DNA of 5,536 nt from Alphaproteobacteria bacterium (GCA_013290035.1 JABCYT010000283.1:1-5536), one strand, 5' to 3'. Shown: positions 1 through 5,536, counted from the stretch's first letter. Numbers and translations are program-made. The notes: generated by a model from the sequence alone, not told the origin.

Positions 1-915
1 GATGTCGAGCGTGTCGAGCCACTTCATCCAATGATCCAGCGACTTCTGCCTGAAGGCGGCTTCGAGCAGCTCGACCACCGGCTTCTGGTGCGGCCCCGGC
101 CATTCGCACAAGGGCGCCAGCTCGGGCCGGCCGAGCGCGCCCAAAAGGTTCTTCACGAACTTCATCTCCTGGCCGGCCAGCACCAGTTGGCGGCCGTCCG
201 ACGTCTCGTAGACGCGATAGAAGGCCGAGCCGCCGGTGGTGCGCTGCTGCTTGACGTCCGGCTGCTTGCCCTCGGCGAAGGCCGAACCCACGACATTGGC
301 GCACGACGCCATCAGCGCCTCGTGCATGGAGATGTCGAGATAGTCGCCGCGACCGGTGGTCTGACGGCGCAGCAGCGCCATCAGGACGCCGGCCAGCCCA
401 TGCAGGCCGCTCACCAGGTCGGCGACGGGAATGCCCGGGATGGCCGGCCGGCCGTCGTCGCCCAGCGTCAGCGACAGCACGCCGGTCATGGCCTCGAGTG
501 CCAGATCGTGCGCGGCGCGTCCGGGATAGGCGCCGTCCTGGCCGAAGGCGCTGATCGAGCAATAGACGATGCCGGGATTGTTCTGGCTCACCGCCTCGTA
601 GCCGACGCCGAAGCGCTGGGCGACGCCGGGGCGGAAGGACTCCACCAGTACGTCGGCCTCGCAGGCCAGCTTGAACAGATCGGCGCGGCCCCGCTCGCTC
701 TTGAGATCGAGCACGACGCTCTTCTTGCCGCGACCCATGTTGCGGAAGAAGACGGAGGTGCGCGCGTCCGGCGGCCGGATGTGGCGGCCGGGGTCGCCCT
801 CGCCGGGCGGCTCGACCTTGATCACGGTGGCGCCGTGATCGGCCAGCGAGGTGGTGAGATAGGGTCCCGGCAGGAACCACGAGAGGTCGACGACCTTCAG
901 TCCTTCGAGTTTCAT
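1..915 (-). CDS. CaiB/BaiF family III protein, alpha-methylacyl-CoA racemase-like (3' end outside window)
   Basis: The first 305 residues are present; the C-terminal part lies beyond the left edge (the family is usually about 380-400 residues). The N-terminus has the family III fold signature: a PGPY motif at 16-19, then GATVIKVE at 28-35, the GKKSVVLDLKS strand at 63-73, and FRPGV at 94-98. Asp166 aligns with the catalytic Asp of formyl-CoA transferase and with Asp156 of the mycobacterial racemase MCR. His136 (in AAHD) and Glu250 (in GQEMKF) align with MCR His126 and Glu241, so the racemase His/Asp/Glu set appears complete. Such racemases interconvert 2R and 2S alpha-methylacyl-CoA; related family members are CoA-transferases, and the sequence alone does not settle which this is. 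The start ATG (915-913) overlaps the stop of the upstream CoA-transferase by 4 bp (ATGA) and lacks a clear Shine-Dalgarno, which suggests translational coupling. Alignments are from memory of the family. Family assignment is firm; racemase activity is inferred. Confidence 0.88.
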   Translation of the reverse strand, partial: MKLEGLKVVDLSWFLPGPYLTTSLADHGATVIKVEPPGEGDPGRHIRPPDARTSVFFRNMGRGKKSVVLDLKSERGRADLFKLACEADVLVESFRPGVAQRFGVGYEAVSQNNPGIVYCSISAFGQDGAYPGRAAHDLALEAMTGVLSLTLGDDGRPAIPGIPVADLVSGLHGLAGVLMALLRRQTTGRGDYLDISMHEALMASCANVVGSAFAEGKQPDVKQQRTTGGSAFYRVYETSDGRQLVLAGQEMKFVKNLLGALGRPELAPLCEWPGPHQKPVVELLEAAFRQKSLDHWMKWLDTLDI

Positions 916-2069
916 GTGGCTTTGCCCAGAAGCTTGTCGTTGTCGGCGCCGAGCGGCGAACAGGCGACCTGCGCCGGCCGCTCGCCATCGATGCGGATGG
1001 GATTGGCGATCATGCGCAGGCTGCCCTTCACCGGATGCGGCACCGCCGACACCATGCCCGCGGCACGCGCGAAGCCGCTGTCGAGCGCCTGATCCAGCCG
1101 GTAGACCGGCGCGGCCGGCAGCAGACCGTTGAACTTCTCGAGCCACTGGGCGGTGGTGCAGGTGCGGAAAGTCGGATCGAGCGCTTCGGTGAGCGCGGCA
1201 CGGTTCACGGCGCGGGTGTTGGGATCGGCAAAGCGCGGGTCGTCCAAAAGCTCGTCGCGATCCATGGCCCTGCACAGCGACAGCCAGAACTTCTGGGTCA
1301 TGCACATGATGAATATCCAGCCATCCCTGGTTGGGAAGGTCTGAACCGGCGCCAGCGACAGGTGCGCGCTGCGCGGCACCCGGGGCGAGACGTCGCCTTC
1401 ATTGAGGTACCACACGCCGGGATAGGTGAGCTGATGCATGGCCACGTCGTAGAGGCAGGTCTCGACGTCGCAGCCCTGGCCCGTCGTGCGGGCACGCAGC
1501 AGGCAGCTCAGCAGGCCGACGATGCCCGTCAAGCCGCTCATGCTGTCGATCATCGACACGCCGACGCGGGTCGGCGGACCGTCCGGCTCGCCGGTCAGCT
1601 CCATCAATCCCGCCTCGGCCTGCATCAAAAAGTCGTAGCCCGGCCAGTCCGAGCGTTCGTTGGCGCGGCCATAGGCCGAGATGTGGAGGCAGACGATGGA
1701 GGGTTTGAGATGTTTCAAGCTTGCATAGTCGATGCCGAGCTTGGCCGGCTGCGTGCCGCGCAGATTGTTGACCACGCAGTCGGCCGTCTTCGCCAGCGCC
1801 TCGAACTGCCGCCGACCCTCCGTCGACTTGATGTCGAGGCTCACGCTCTTCTTGCCGAGATTCCAGGCCTGGAAATATTCGCTGTCTGCGGCGCCGAGCT
1901 TGTAGGGCCCGACATGACGCGATGGATCGCCGTCGGGCGCCTCGACCTTGATCACCTCGGCACCCAGCTCGGCCAGGAACATGGTGCCGTAAGGCCCGGC
2001 GCCGAACTGCTCCAGCGTCAGCACCCGCACGCCCTCAAGAGGTTTTGCAGAGGGCGGCTTGGCGCTCAT
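912..2069 (-). CDS. CaiB/BaiF family III CoA-transferase
   Basis: The 385-residue protein is a full-length family III CoA-transferase, which moves CoA between a CoA thioester and a free carboxylate in the cytoplasm. Visible landmarks are GAGPYGTM at 23-30, GAEVIKVEAPDGDPSRH at 36-52, GKKSVSLDIKS at 72-82, GYDF at 144-147, VSMIDSMSG at 171-179 with the predicted catalytic nucleophile Asp175, RTTGQG at 194-199 and a C-terminal PLGADNDKLL. At the racemase positions it has Tyr145 instead of His and Thr258 instead of Glu, so it looks like a true transferase. The start is placed at 2069, where ATG overlaps the acyl-CoA dehydrogenase stop by 4 bp (ATGA). A start eight codons upstream at 2093 is open but has no ribosome binding site. 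The stop overlaps the next gene's start in the same way. Substrate unknown; the dehydrogenase partner suggests an acid later oxidised at C2-C3. Confidence 0.93.
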   Translation of the reverse strand: MSAKPPSAKPLEGVRVLTLEQFGAGPYGTMFLAELGAEVIKVEAPDGDPSRHVGPYKLGAADSEYFQAWNLGKKSVSLDIKSTEGRRQFEALAKTADCVVNNLRGTQPAKLGIDYASLKHLKPSIVCLHISAYGRANERSDWPGYDFLMQAEAGLMELTGEPDGPPTRVGVSMIDSMSGLTGIVGLLSCLLRARTTGQGCDVETCLYDVAMHQLTYPGVWYLNEGDVSPRVPRSAHLSLAPVQTFPTRDGWIFIMCMTQKFWLSLCRAMDRDELLDDPRFADPNTRAVNRAALTEALDPTFRTCTTAQWLEKFNGLLPAAPVYRLDQALDSGFARAAGMVSAVPHPVKGSLRMIANPIRIDGERPAQVACSPLGADNDKLLGKAT

Positions 2070-3235
2070 AGGACGGCGTTCCGCTTGACCCATTGCCGCG
2101 CGATGATGATGCGTTGCATCTCGTTGGTGCCCTCGCCGATGCAGGTGAGCGGCGCGTCGCGATAGAGGCGCTCGATGTCGTACTCCTTGGAGTAGCCGTA
2201 GGCGCCGTGGATGCGCATCGATTCGATGCTGTTTTCCAGCGCCGCTTCCGAGGAGAAGTATTTCGCCATGCCGGCCTCGAGGTCACAGCGCTCGCCGCGA
2301 TCGAAGGTGTCGGCGGCGTCGAGTGTGAGGAGCCGCGCGGCGCGGGCGCGCGTCGCCATCTCGCCCAACTTGAGCTGGATCGCCTGATGCTCGCAGATCG
2401 GCTTGCCGAAAGTCTTGCGGATCTGGGCGTAGCTGGTGGCAAGCCGCAGCGCGCCCTCGGCGATGCCGACGCCGCGCGCCGCGACGTTGATGCGGCCCAG
2501 TTCCAGCCCGCCCGCGACCTGGGTGAAGCCGCGGCCTTCGACCTCGCCGATCAAGTGATCGGCCGGCACGCGGTAATCCTCGAAGATCAGCTCGGCCGAA
2601 TCGATCGACTTGTAGCCCAGCTTCTCGAGCTTGCGGCCGACCCGGAAGCCCGGCCCCTTGGGGGCGATGAACAGGCTCATGCCGGAATAGCGCGGCGAGG
2701 CCTGCGGGTCGGTCTTGACCAGGAGCGCGAAGCACGAGCCCTCGACGCCGTTGGAGATCCAGGTCTTGGTGCCGTTCAGCACGTAATGGTCGCCCTCGCG
2801 CCGCGCGACGAGTCGGATCGCCTGCAGGTCGGTGCCGGCGTCGGGTTCGGTCAGCGCCAGGCCGCCGCGCACCTCGCCCGAGGCGAGCCTGGGCAGCCAG
2901 TGGCGCTTCTGCGGTTCGGTGCCGAACTTCTCGATGGCGAGCGCCAGCATGAGGTGGGAGTTGAAGATGCCGGTGAGCGCCATCCACACCGACGACACGC
3001 GCATGACGATCTCGGCATAGGTCCGCGCCGGCAAGCCAAGCCCGCCATAGTCGGCGCTCACGGTGGCGCCAAACAGGCCGAGCTCCTTCATCTGCTCGAC
3101 AAGCTCGGCCGGCCAGCGGTCGGCATGGTCGAATTCCTTGACCCGGGGCGCCACCTCGCGTTCGACCCAGCGGTCGATGGTGGCCAGAAGCTGCGCTTCG
3201 TCCGCCTTGTCGATGGTATGTGCTGGCCCGTTCAT
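2066..3235 (-). CDS. Acyl-CoA dehydrogenase family flavoprotein
   Basis: The 389-residue protein has the usual length of a soluble FAD-dependent acyl-CoA dehydrogenase, which introduces a trans alpha,beta double bond into an acyl-CoA and passes electrons to electron-transfer flavoprotein. An all-helical N-terminal domain covers about 1-124. The beta domain opens with LTEPDAGTD at 128-136 (family signature 1) and contains WISNG at 159-163, part of the flavin site. The C-terminal helical domain has RKTFGKPICEHQA at 273-285 and GAYGYSKEYDIERLYRDA at 344-361. The predicted catalytic base is Glu368 in GEGT, at the position of Glu376 in medium-chain enzymes. The start ATG at 3235 is chosen because GGGAGG lies 5 nt upstream; an extension to 3358 would add 41 low-complexity residues. 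The stop overlaps the CoA-transferase start by 4 bp, implying joint translation. The acyl substrate cannot be read from the sequence. Confidence 0.95.
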   Translation of the reverse strand: MNGPAHTIDKADEAQLLATIDRWVEREVAPRVKEFDHADRWPAELVEQMKELGLFGATVSADYGGLGLPARTYAEIVMRVSSVWMALTGIFNSHLMLALAIEKFGTEPQKRHWLPRLASGEVRGGLALTEPDAGTDLQAIRLVARREGDHYVLNGTKTWISNGVEGSCFALLVKTDPQASPRYSGMSLFIAPKGPGFRVGRKLEKLGYKSIDSAELIFEDYRVPADHLIGEVEGRGFTQVAGGLELGRINVAARGVGIAEGALRLATSYAQIRKTFGKPICEHQAIQLKLGEMATRARAARLLTLDAADTFDRGERCDLEAGMAKYFSSEAALENSIESMRIHGAYGYSKEYDIERLYRDAPLTCIGEGTNEMQRIIIARQWVKRNAVL

Positions 3236-3240
3236 GAGGT

Positions 3241-3246
3241 CCTCCC
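3241..3246 (-). promoter_or_regulatory. Shine-Dalgarno site of the acyl-CoA dehydrogenase
   Basis: GGGAGG on the minus strand sits 5 nt before the ATG at 3235. It is the strongest ribosome binding site in the window and fixes the start of this gene, ruling against the longer open frame that begins at 3358. The two downstream overlapping genes have no comparable site. Confidence 0.8.
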
Positions 3247-3314
3247 GTCGATCCATCATGCCCGATGGCGGAAGGTGGACAAGGCCGGGGAGCCTCAGGT
3301 CGAAACGCTTGCCG

Positions 3315-3716
3315 TCAGCACGCCAGCAACGCGCGAAGCCGGTGTGCCACAACGGCATGATTGTAGGGCTTGGCCAGGATCGGGGCGTGCGCGCAGAGCT
3401 CGCTCGTGTCCTTCGCCGTCCATGCGGTACCCGACGTCAGGATGATTTTCAGACCGGGCCGCTCACGGCGGACCCATTGCGCCAGGCCGAAGCCGTCCAG
3501 GCAGCCCGGCATGTTGACGTCGGAGAACACGATATCGACCCGGACGCCCGCTTCCAGGACGCGGACCGCCTCGTCGGCATCGCCGGCCTCGACCACGTCG
3601 AAGCCGCAGTCGCGCAGGTAGCCGGCAATGACCATGCGCAGCAGAATTTCGTCTTCGGCCACCAGGACCGTGGGGGTCGGGGCCGGGTCATGGGAAACGT
3701 TACGCACCGTGTTCAT
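3315..3716 (-). CDS. Single-domain response regulator (receiver only)
   Basis: The 133-residue protein is a CheY-like receiver with no output domain. After an 11-residue polar leader come the acidic pocket Glu21-Asp22-Glu23 (VAEDEILLRM), the phospho-acceptor Asp66 in FSDVNMPG, Thr94-Ser95 in ILTSG, and Lys116-Pro117 in LAKPY, so every residue needed for phosphorylation is present. The pattern MPG-x-x-DG-x-x-LA after the Asp is frequent in alphaproteobacterial stand-alone receivers that relay phosphate or act through protein contacts. No histidine kinase lies in the window. The ATG at 3716 has no Shine-Dalgarno, but a GGAAC-N16-CGTT promoter-like element ends only 8 nt before it. A GTG at 3707 is an alternative start. 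It lies 79 bp upstream of the acyl-CoA dehydrogenase on the same strand, with no visible terminator between, so read-through is possible. Its partner and target are unknown. Confidence 0.93.
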   Translation of the reverse strand: MNTVRNVSHDPAPTPTVLVAEDEILLRMVIAGYLRDCGFDVVEAGDADEAVRVLEAGVRVDIVFSDVNMPGCLDGFGLAQWVRRERPGLKIILTSGTAWTAKDTSELCAHAPILAKPYNHAVVAHRLRALLAC

Positions 3717-3724
3717 GGCTGCTG

Positions 3725-3749
3725 AACGTCCGCCGTCGGCAATCGTTCC
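3725..3749 (-). promoter_or_regulatory. Putative EcfG (general stress sigma factor) promoter
   Basis: On the minus strand GGAAC (3749-3745) is followed after exactly 16 nt by CGTT (3728-3725). This matches the GGAAC-N16/17-CGTT consensus of EcfG-type sigma factors that run the PhyR-NepR general stress response in alphaproteobacteria. It points at the response-regulator gene. The -10 element ends 8 nt before the ATG, so the expected transcription start would leave only a few leader bases. The match is read directly; function is inferred. Confidence 0.55.
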
Positions 3750-3759
3750 GCCCGGGCGG
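3748..3759. repeat. 12-bp perfect palindrome in the divergent promoter region
   Basis: CCGCCCGGGCGG is a perfect 12-bp palindrome between the two divergent genes. Its right arm on the minus strand runs into the GG of the GGAAC element, so a bound protein would touch the -35 of that promoter. Short GC palindromes are common in DNA of this composition, so this is a candidate operator only. Confidence 0.3.
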
Positions 3760-3822
3760 CAAGCCCCTAGGCGCGCCGCCGCCGCTCATGCATCATCGAT
3801 GAAGAAAGCGTCGTCGGGACCC

Positions 3823-3826
3823 AGGA
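3823..3826 (+). promoter_or_regulatory. Shine-Dalgarno site of the solute-binding protein
   Basis: AGGA lies 8 nt before the ATG at 3835. It supports that start over the in-frame ATG at 3799, which has no ribosome binding site and would add 12 residues ahead of the signal peptide. Confidence 0.6.
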
Positions 3827-3834
3827 ACAAGCCT

Positions 3835-4821
3835 ATGAGGAGACGCCAATTCGCCTCTGCGCTCGGCGCGCTGCCCCTGGCCGGGCAGGCCGTGGCACCT
3901 GCGGCCTGGGCCGAAGGCGACGAATGGCCGACGCGCAGCGTGCGCATCGTCTGCCCCTTCACCCCGGGCGGTTCGCAGGACAACATCGCGCGCCGGCTGG
4001 GCGTCAAGCTCGGCGAATATCTCGGCCAGTCCTTCGTCATCGAAAACCGCAGCGGCGCCAGCGGGTCGATCGCCGCCGACAACGTCGCCAAATCGCCGGC
4101 GGACGGCTACTCAGTGCTGCTGGGCAATATCGGCAGCCATGCGCTGGTGCCGCATCTCTTTACCAAGCCGCCCTACAACGCCTTCACCGATTTCGAGACC
4201 GTGGCATGGATCGGCACGCAGCCCAACCTCTTGTGCTGCCATCCCGGTTTTGCGCACGACACCGTCGCCAAGCTGATCGCGGCCGCCAAGGCCGAGCCGG
4301 GCAAATACCAGTATGGCGGCTCGGGTATCGGCACGTCGCCGACGCTCGCCATGGAGCTCTTCAAGCAGAAGACCGGCGCCGACCTCACGCTGGTCAGCTA
4401 TCGGGGCGCCTCCGCCTCGATGGCCGATGTGGTGGCGGGCCACCTGCCGCTCTGCGTCGCCAACATCGATTCGCTGATGGGTCAGGTGGGTTCAGGGAAG
4501 TTGAAACCGATCGCCTCGACCGGCGCCCAGCGCTCGCCGGTGACGCCCGACACGCCAACCTTCGCCGAGGCCGGTTATCCCGACCTCGTGGTCACATCAT
4601 GGTCACTGTGGGCGGTGCCGACCGGTACGCCGGCCAAAGCCAAGGAGAAGCTCAAGGCCGCGACCGAGCGCGCGCTTCAGTCAGCCGACGTCATCGACAG
4701 CATGCGCCAGGGCGGTTTCGAGCCGGGCGTCCTGCCGCCTGCCGAAGCTGATGCCTTCATCAAGGCCGAGTACAAGCGTTGGGGCGAGGTCATCCGTGCC
4801 GCGGGCATCCAGCCGCAATAG
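3835..4821 (+). CDS. Tripartite tricarboxylate transporter (Bug/TctC) periplasmic substrate-binding protein
   Basis: The 328-residue protein is a complete Bug-family binding protein, which captures carboxylates or similar small organic anions in the periplasm, classically for a TctA/TctB permease. The N-terminus MRRRQFASALG and a hydrophobic stretch form a signal peptide with a Tat-like RRRQFA motif and a likely cut after AWA at residue 26. Family landmarks follow: WPTRSVRIVCPFTPGG at 31-46, ENRSGASG at 70-77, AKSPADGY at 85-92, YGGSGIGT at 160-167, YRGASASMADVVAGH at 189-203 and AVPTGTP at 260-266. Length matches the family. No TctA or TctB gene is in the window, which is normal for the many orphan members. 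It diverges from the CoA-transferase/dehydrogenase unit, so its ligand could be the acid that unit activates, but that is only contextual inference. The glycosylase gene starts within its last codons. Confidence 0.95.
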   Translation: MRRRQFASALGALPLAGQAVAPAAWAEGDEWPTRSVRIVCPFTPGGSQDNIARRLGVKLGEYLGQSFVIENRSGASGSIAADNVAKSPADGYSVLLGNIGSHALVPHLFTKPPYNAFTDFETVAWIGTQPNLLCCHPGFAHDTVAKLIAAAKAEPGKYQYGGSGIGTSPTLAMELFKQKTGADLTLVSYRGASASMADVVAGHLPLCVANIDSLMGQVGSGKLKPIASTGAQRSPVTPDTPTFAEAGYPDLVVTSWSLWAVPTGTPAKAKEKLKAATERALQSADVIDSMRQGGFEPGVLPPAEADAFIKAEYKRWGEVIRAAGIQPQ

Positions 4822-5338
4822 GCATCTGGTCCCCGACCTGCTGGCGCCGGGCCTCGACCTGGTGTTCTGCGGCACCGCGCCCAGTCCCGCCTCATTCAAG
4901 GCGCGCGCCTACTACGCCAATCCCGGCAACGCCTTCTGGCCGACCTTGAACGCCGTCGGCCTCACGCCGGAGCGCTTCTCGCCCGACCGCTACCCCGAGC
5001 TGCTGGCGCTGGGGATCGGTCTCACCGACCTCAACAAGACCGAATACGGCTCCGACCACGAGCTATCGTCCCAGGCCATGGATGCGCGCGCGCTGCACGC
5101 CAAGCTGCGCCGCTTCCGGCCGGCCGCCATTGCCTTCACCAGCAAGAACGCCGCGTCGCTGGCCTTGGGCGTCAAGGCGCCGGCCTACGGCCGGCAGATC
5201 GAGAAGCTGGAAGGCGCGACCGCCTTCGTGCTCGCCTCGCCGTCCGGCCGCGCGCGCTCCTTCTGGACGCTCGAGCCGTGGCGCGAGGTCGGAGCCTTCG
5301 TGGCCGAGCGCCGGCAAAGACGCGAGCGTGCGGCATGA
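4796..5338 (+). CDS. mug: Mug/TDG-family (UDG family 2) mismatch-specific DNA glycosylase, variant motif 1
   Basis: With the start chosen here the protein has 180 residues and aligns along its length with E. coli Mug (about 168), which removes uracil and ethenocytosine from mismatched DNA. The shared block is LLAPGLDLVFCG at 15-26, NPGNAFW at 42-48, and GIGLTDL at 73-79. Where Mug has GINPG with catalytic Asn18, this protein has GTAPS with Ala28. The second motif is SPSGRAR (148-154) rather than NPSG. Asp78 falls where E. coli Mug has Lys68, a position at which Deinococcus radiodurans MUG is reported to use a catalytic Asp. The start is uncertain: GTG at 4796 has GAGG 6 nt upstream and overlaps the binding-protein gene by 26 bp. 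ATG at 4751 lacks a ribosome site, and CTG at 4826 would give an N-terminus closest to E. coli. Family is firm; substrate range is unknown. Confidence 0.88.
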   Translation: MPRASSRNRHLVPDLLAPGLDLVFCGTAPSPASFKARAYYANPGNAFWPTLNAVGLTPERFSPDRYPELLALGIGLTDLNKTEYGSDHELSSQAMDARALHAKLRRFRPAAIAFTSKNAASLALGVKAPAYGRQIEKLEGATAFVLASPSGRARSFWTLEPWREVGAFVAERRQRRERAA

Positions 5339-5536
5339 AGTTGGGACGGCGCACGCTCCTGGCCGGCGCACTCTCGGCGCCCGCGATCGCGCGCGCGCAG
5401 GAAAGCCCCGCGACGCTGCGCGAGCTCGCGCGGCGGGCCACGATCTATCTTTTTCCGATCTACGAGATGTACCTCACGCGCTGGCAGGCCACGGTCAGCG
5501 AGGCAAATCCGCAGCGCCAGAAGCTGAACCGCTTCC
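5335..5536 (+). CDS. DUF1254-type exported protein, N-terminal part (3' end outside window)
   Basis: Only the first 67 codons are in the window. The N-terminus MKLGRRTLLAGALSAPAIARAQ is a signal peptide with a twin Arg at 5-6, compatible with Tat export, and a likely cut after ARA at residue 21. The mature start contains YLFPIYEMYLTRWQ at about 39-52 and ANPQRQKLNRF at about 57-67. These match the opening of DUF1254 domains, usually followed by DUF1214 in a protein of several hundred residues; the biochemical role of these proteins is not established. The ATG overlaps the glycosylase stop by 4 bp (ATGA), so the two are probably cotranslated. Identification rests on a short segment recognised by eye, and the second domain cannot be confirmed here. 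Confidence 0.75.
   Translation, partial: MKLGRRTLLAGALSAPAIARAQESPATLRELARRATIYLFPIYEMYLTRWQATVSEANPQRQKLNRF

Larger units (their letters stand above)
3717..3834. promoter_or_regulatory. Divergent intergenic region between response regulator and solute-binding protein
   Basis: This 118-bp stretch is the only space from which both transcription units can start. Besides the EcfG-like element and the GC palindrome it holds a second, AT-richer perfect palindrome, TCATCGATGA, at 3793-3802. No convincing sigma-70 -35/-10 pair was seen for the plus-strand genes. The presence of promoters for both directions is inferred from gene layout. Confidence 0.6.

Noticed and set aside
2070..2093. Upstream start of the CoA-transferase at 2093
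   Set aside because: It adds eight non-homologous residues, has no Shine-Dalgarno, and the ATGA junction at 2069 repeats the arrangement seen at the next gene boundary.
31..2165. Two long plus-strand open frames (31-1092 and 1035-2165) opposite the family III genes
   Set aside because: They show the same low-information composition and lie antisense to well-supported genes, with no ribosome binding site or family match.
3236..3314. A promoter or intrinsic terminator in the 79-bp gap between the response regulator and the dehydrogenase
   Set aside because: The best promoter-like pair (TTGTCC, 17 nt, ATGATG) has an unacceptable -10, and no GC hairpin followed by a T-run was found.
3236..3358. 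N-terminal extension of the acyl-CoA dehydrogenase to an upstream ATG
   Set aside because: The added residues do not resemble the family, and a strong GGGAGG site directs translation to 3235.
2093..3445. A 450-codon open frame on the plus strand opposite the acyl-CoA dehydrogenase
   Set aside because: Its translation is rich in Ala, Gly, Arg, Asp and Leu with no recognisable domain, and it is the complement of a gene with clear catalytic motifs. Long antisense frames are expected in GC-rich DNA.
3924..4751. A 275-codon plus-strand frame inside the solute-binding protein gene
   Set aside because: It is an Arg/Gln/Gly-rich frame-shifted shadow of the Bug protein, which has complete family motifs and a signal peptide in its own frame.

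Overview
This is a dense, GC-rich bacterial window with almost no non-coding DNA and third codon positions dominated by G and C. The gene content suggests an alphaproteobacterium. It has a single-domain receiver of a type common in that class, a Mug-type DNA glycosylase with a GTAPS motif, and an orphan tripartite-tricarboxylate (Bug/TctC) binding protein beside CaiB/BaiF genes. Soil alphaproteobacteria such as Reyranella or Bradyrhizobium relatives fit, but the genus is a guess.

Minus strand, read from about 3716 down to 1: a stand-alone receiver-domain response regulator, a 79-bp gap, then three genes joined by two 4-bp ATGA stop/start overlaps. These are an acyl-CoA dehydrogenase, a CaiB/BaiF family III CoA-transferase, and a second family III protein cut off by the window edge. 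The second family III protein keeps a His/Asp/Glu set matching that of alpha-methylacyl-CoA racemase; the first keeps only the Asp. A coherent but unproven reading is CoA loading of a carboxylic acid, epimerisation at C2, then alpha,beta-dehydrogenation.

Plus strand, read from 3835 to the right edge: an exported Bug/TctC solute-binding protein, a Mug-family mismatch-specific DNA glycosylase whose start lies inside the preceding gene, and a DUF1254-type exported protein that overlaps the glycosylase by 4 bp and runs off the window. The glycosylase has replaced the usual catalytic Asn of motif 1 with Ala.

The two transcription units diverge from a 118-bp region (3717-3834). On the minus strand this region carries GGAAC-N16-CGTT, matching the consensus of the alphaproteobacterial general-stress sigma factor EcfG. 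It sits so close to the response-regulator start that the mRNA would be nearly leaderless. A 12-bp perfect palindrome abuts its -35 element. No RNA genes, insertion sequences, CRISPR arrays or convincing intrinsic terminators were seen, and no non-coding stretch exceeds about 120 bp.
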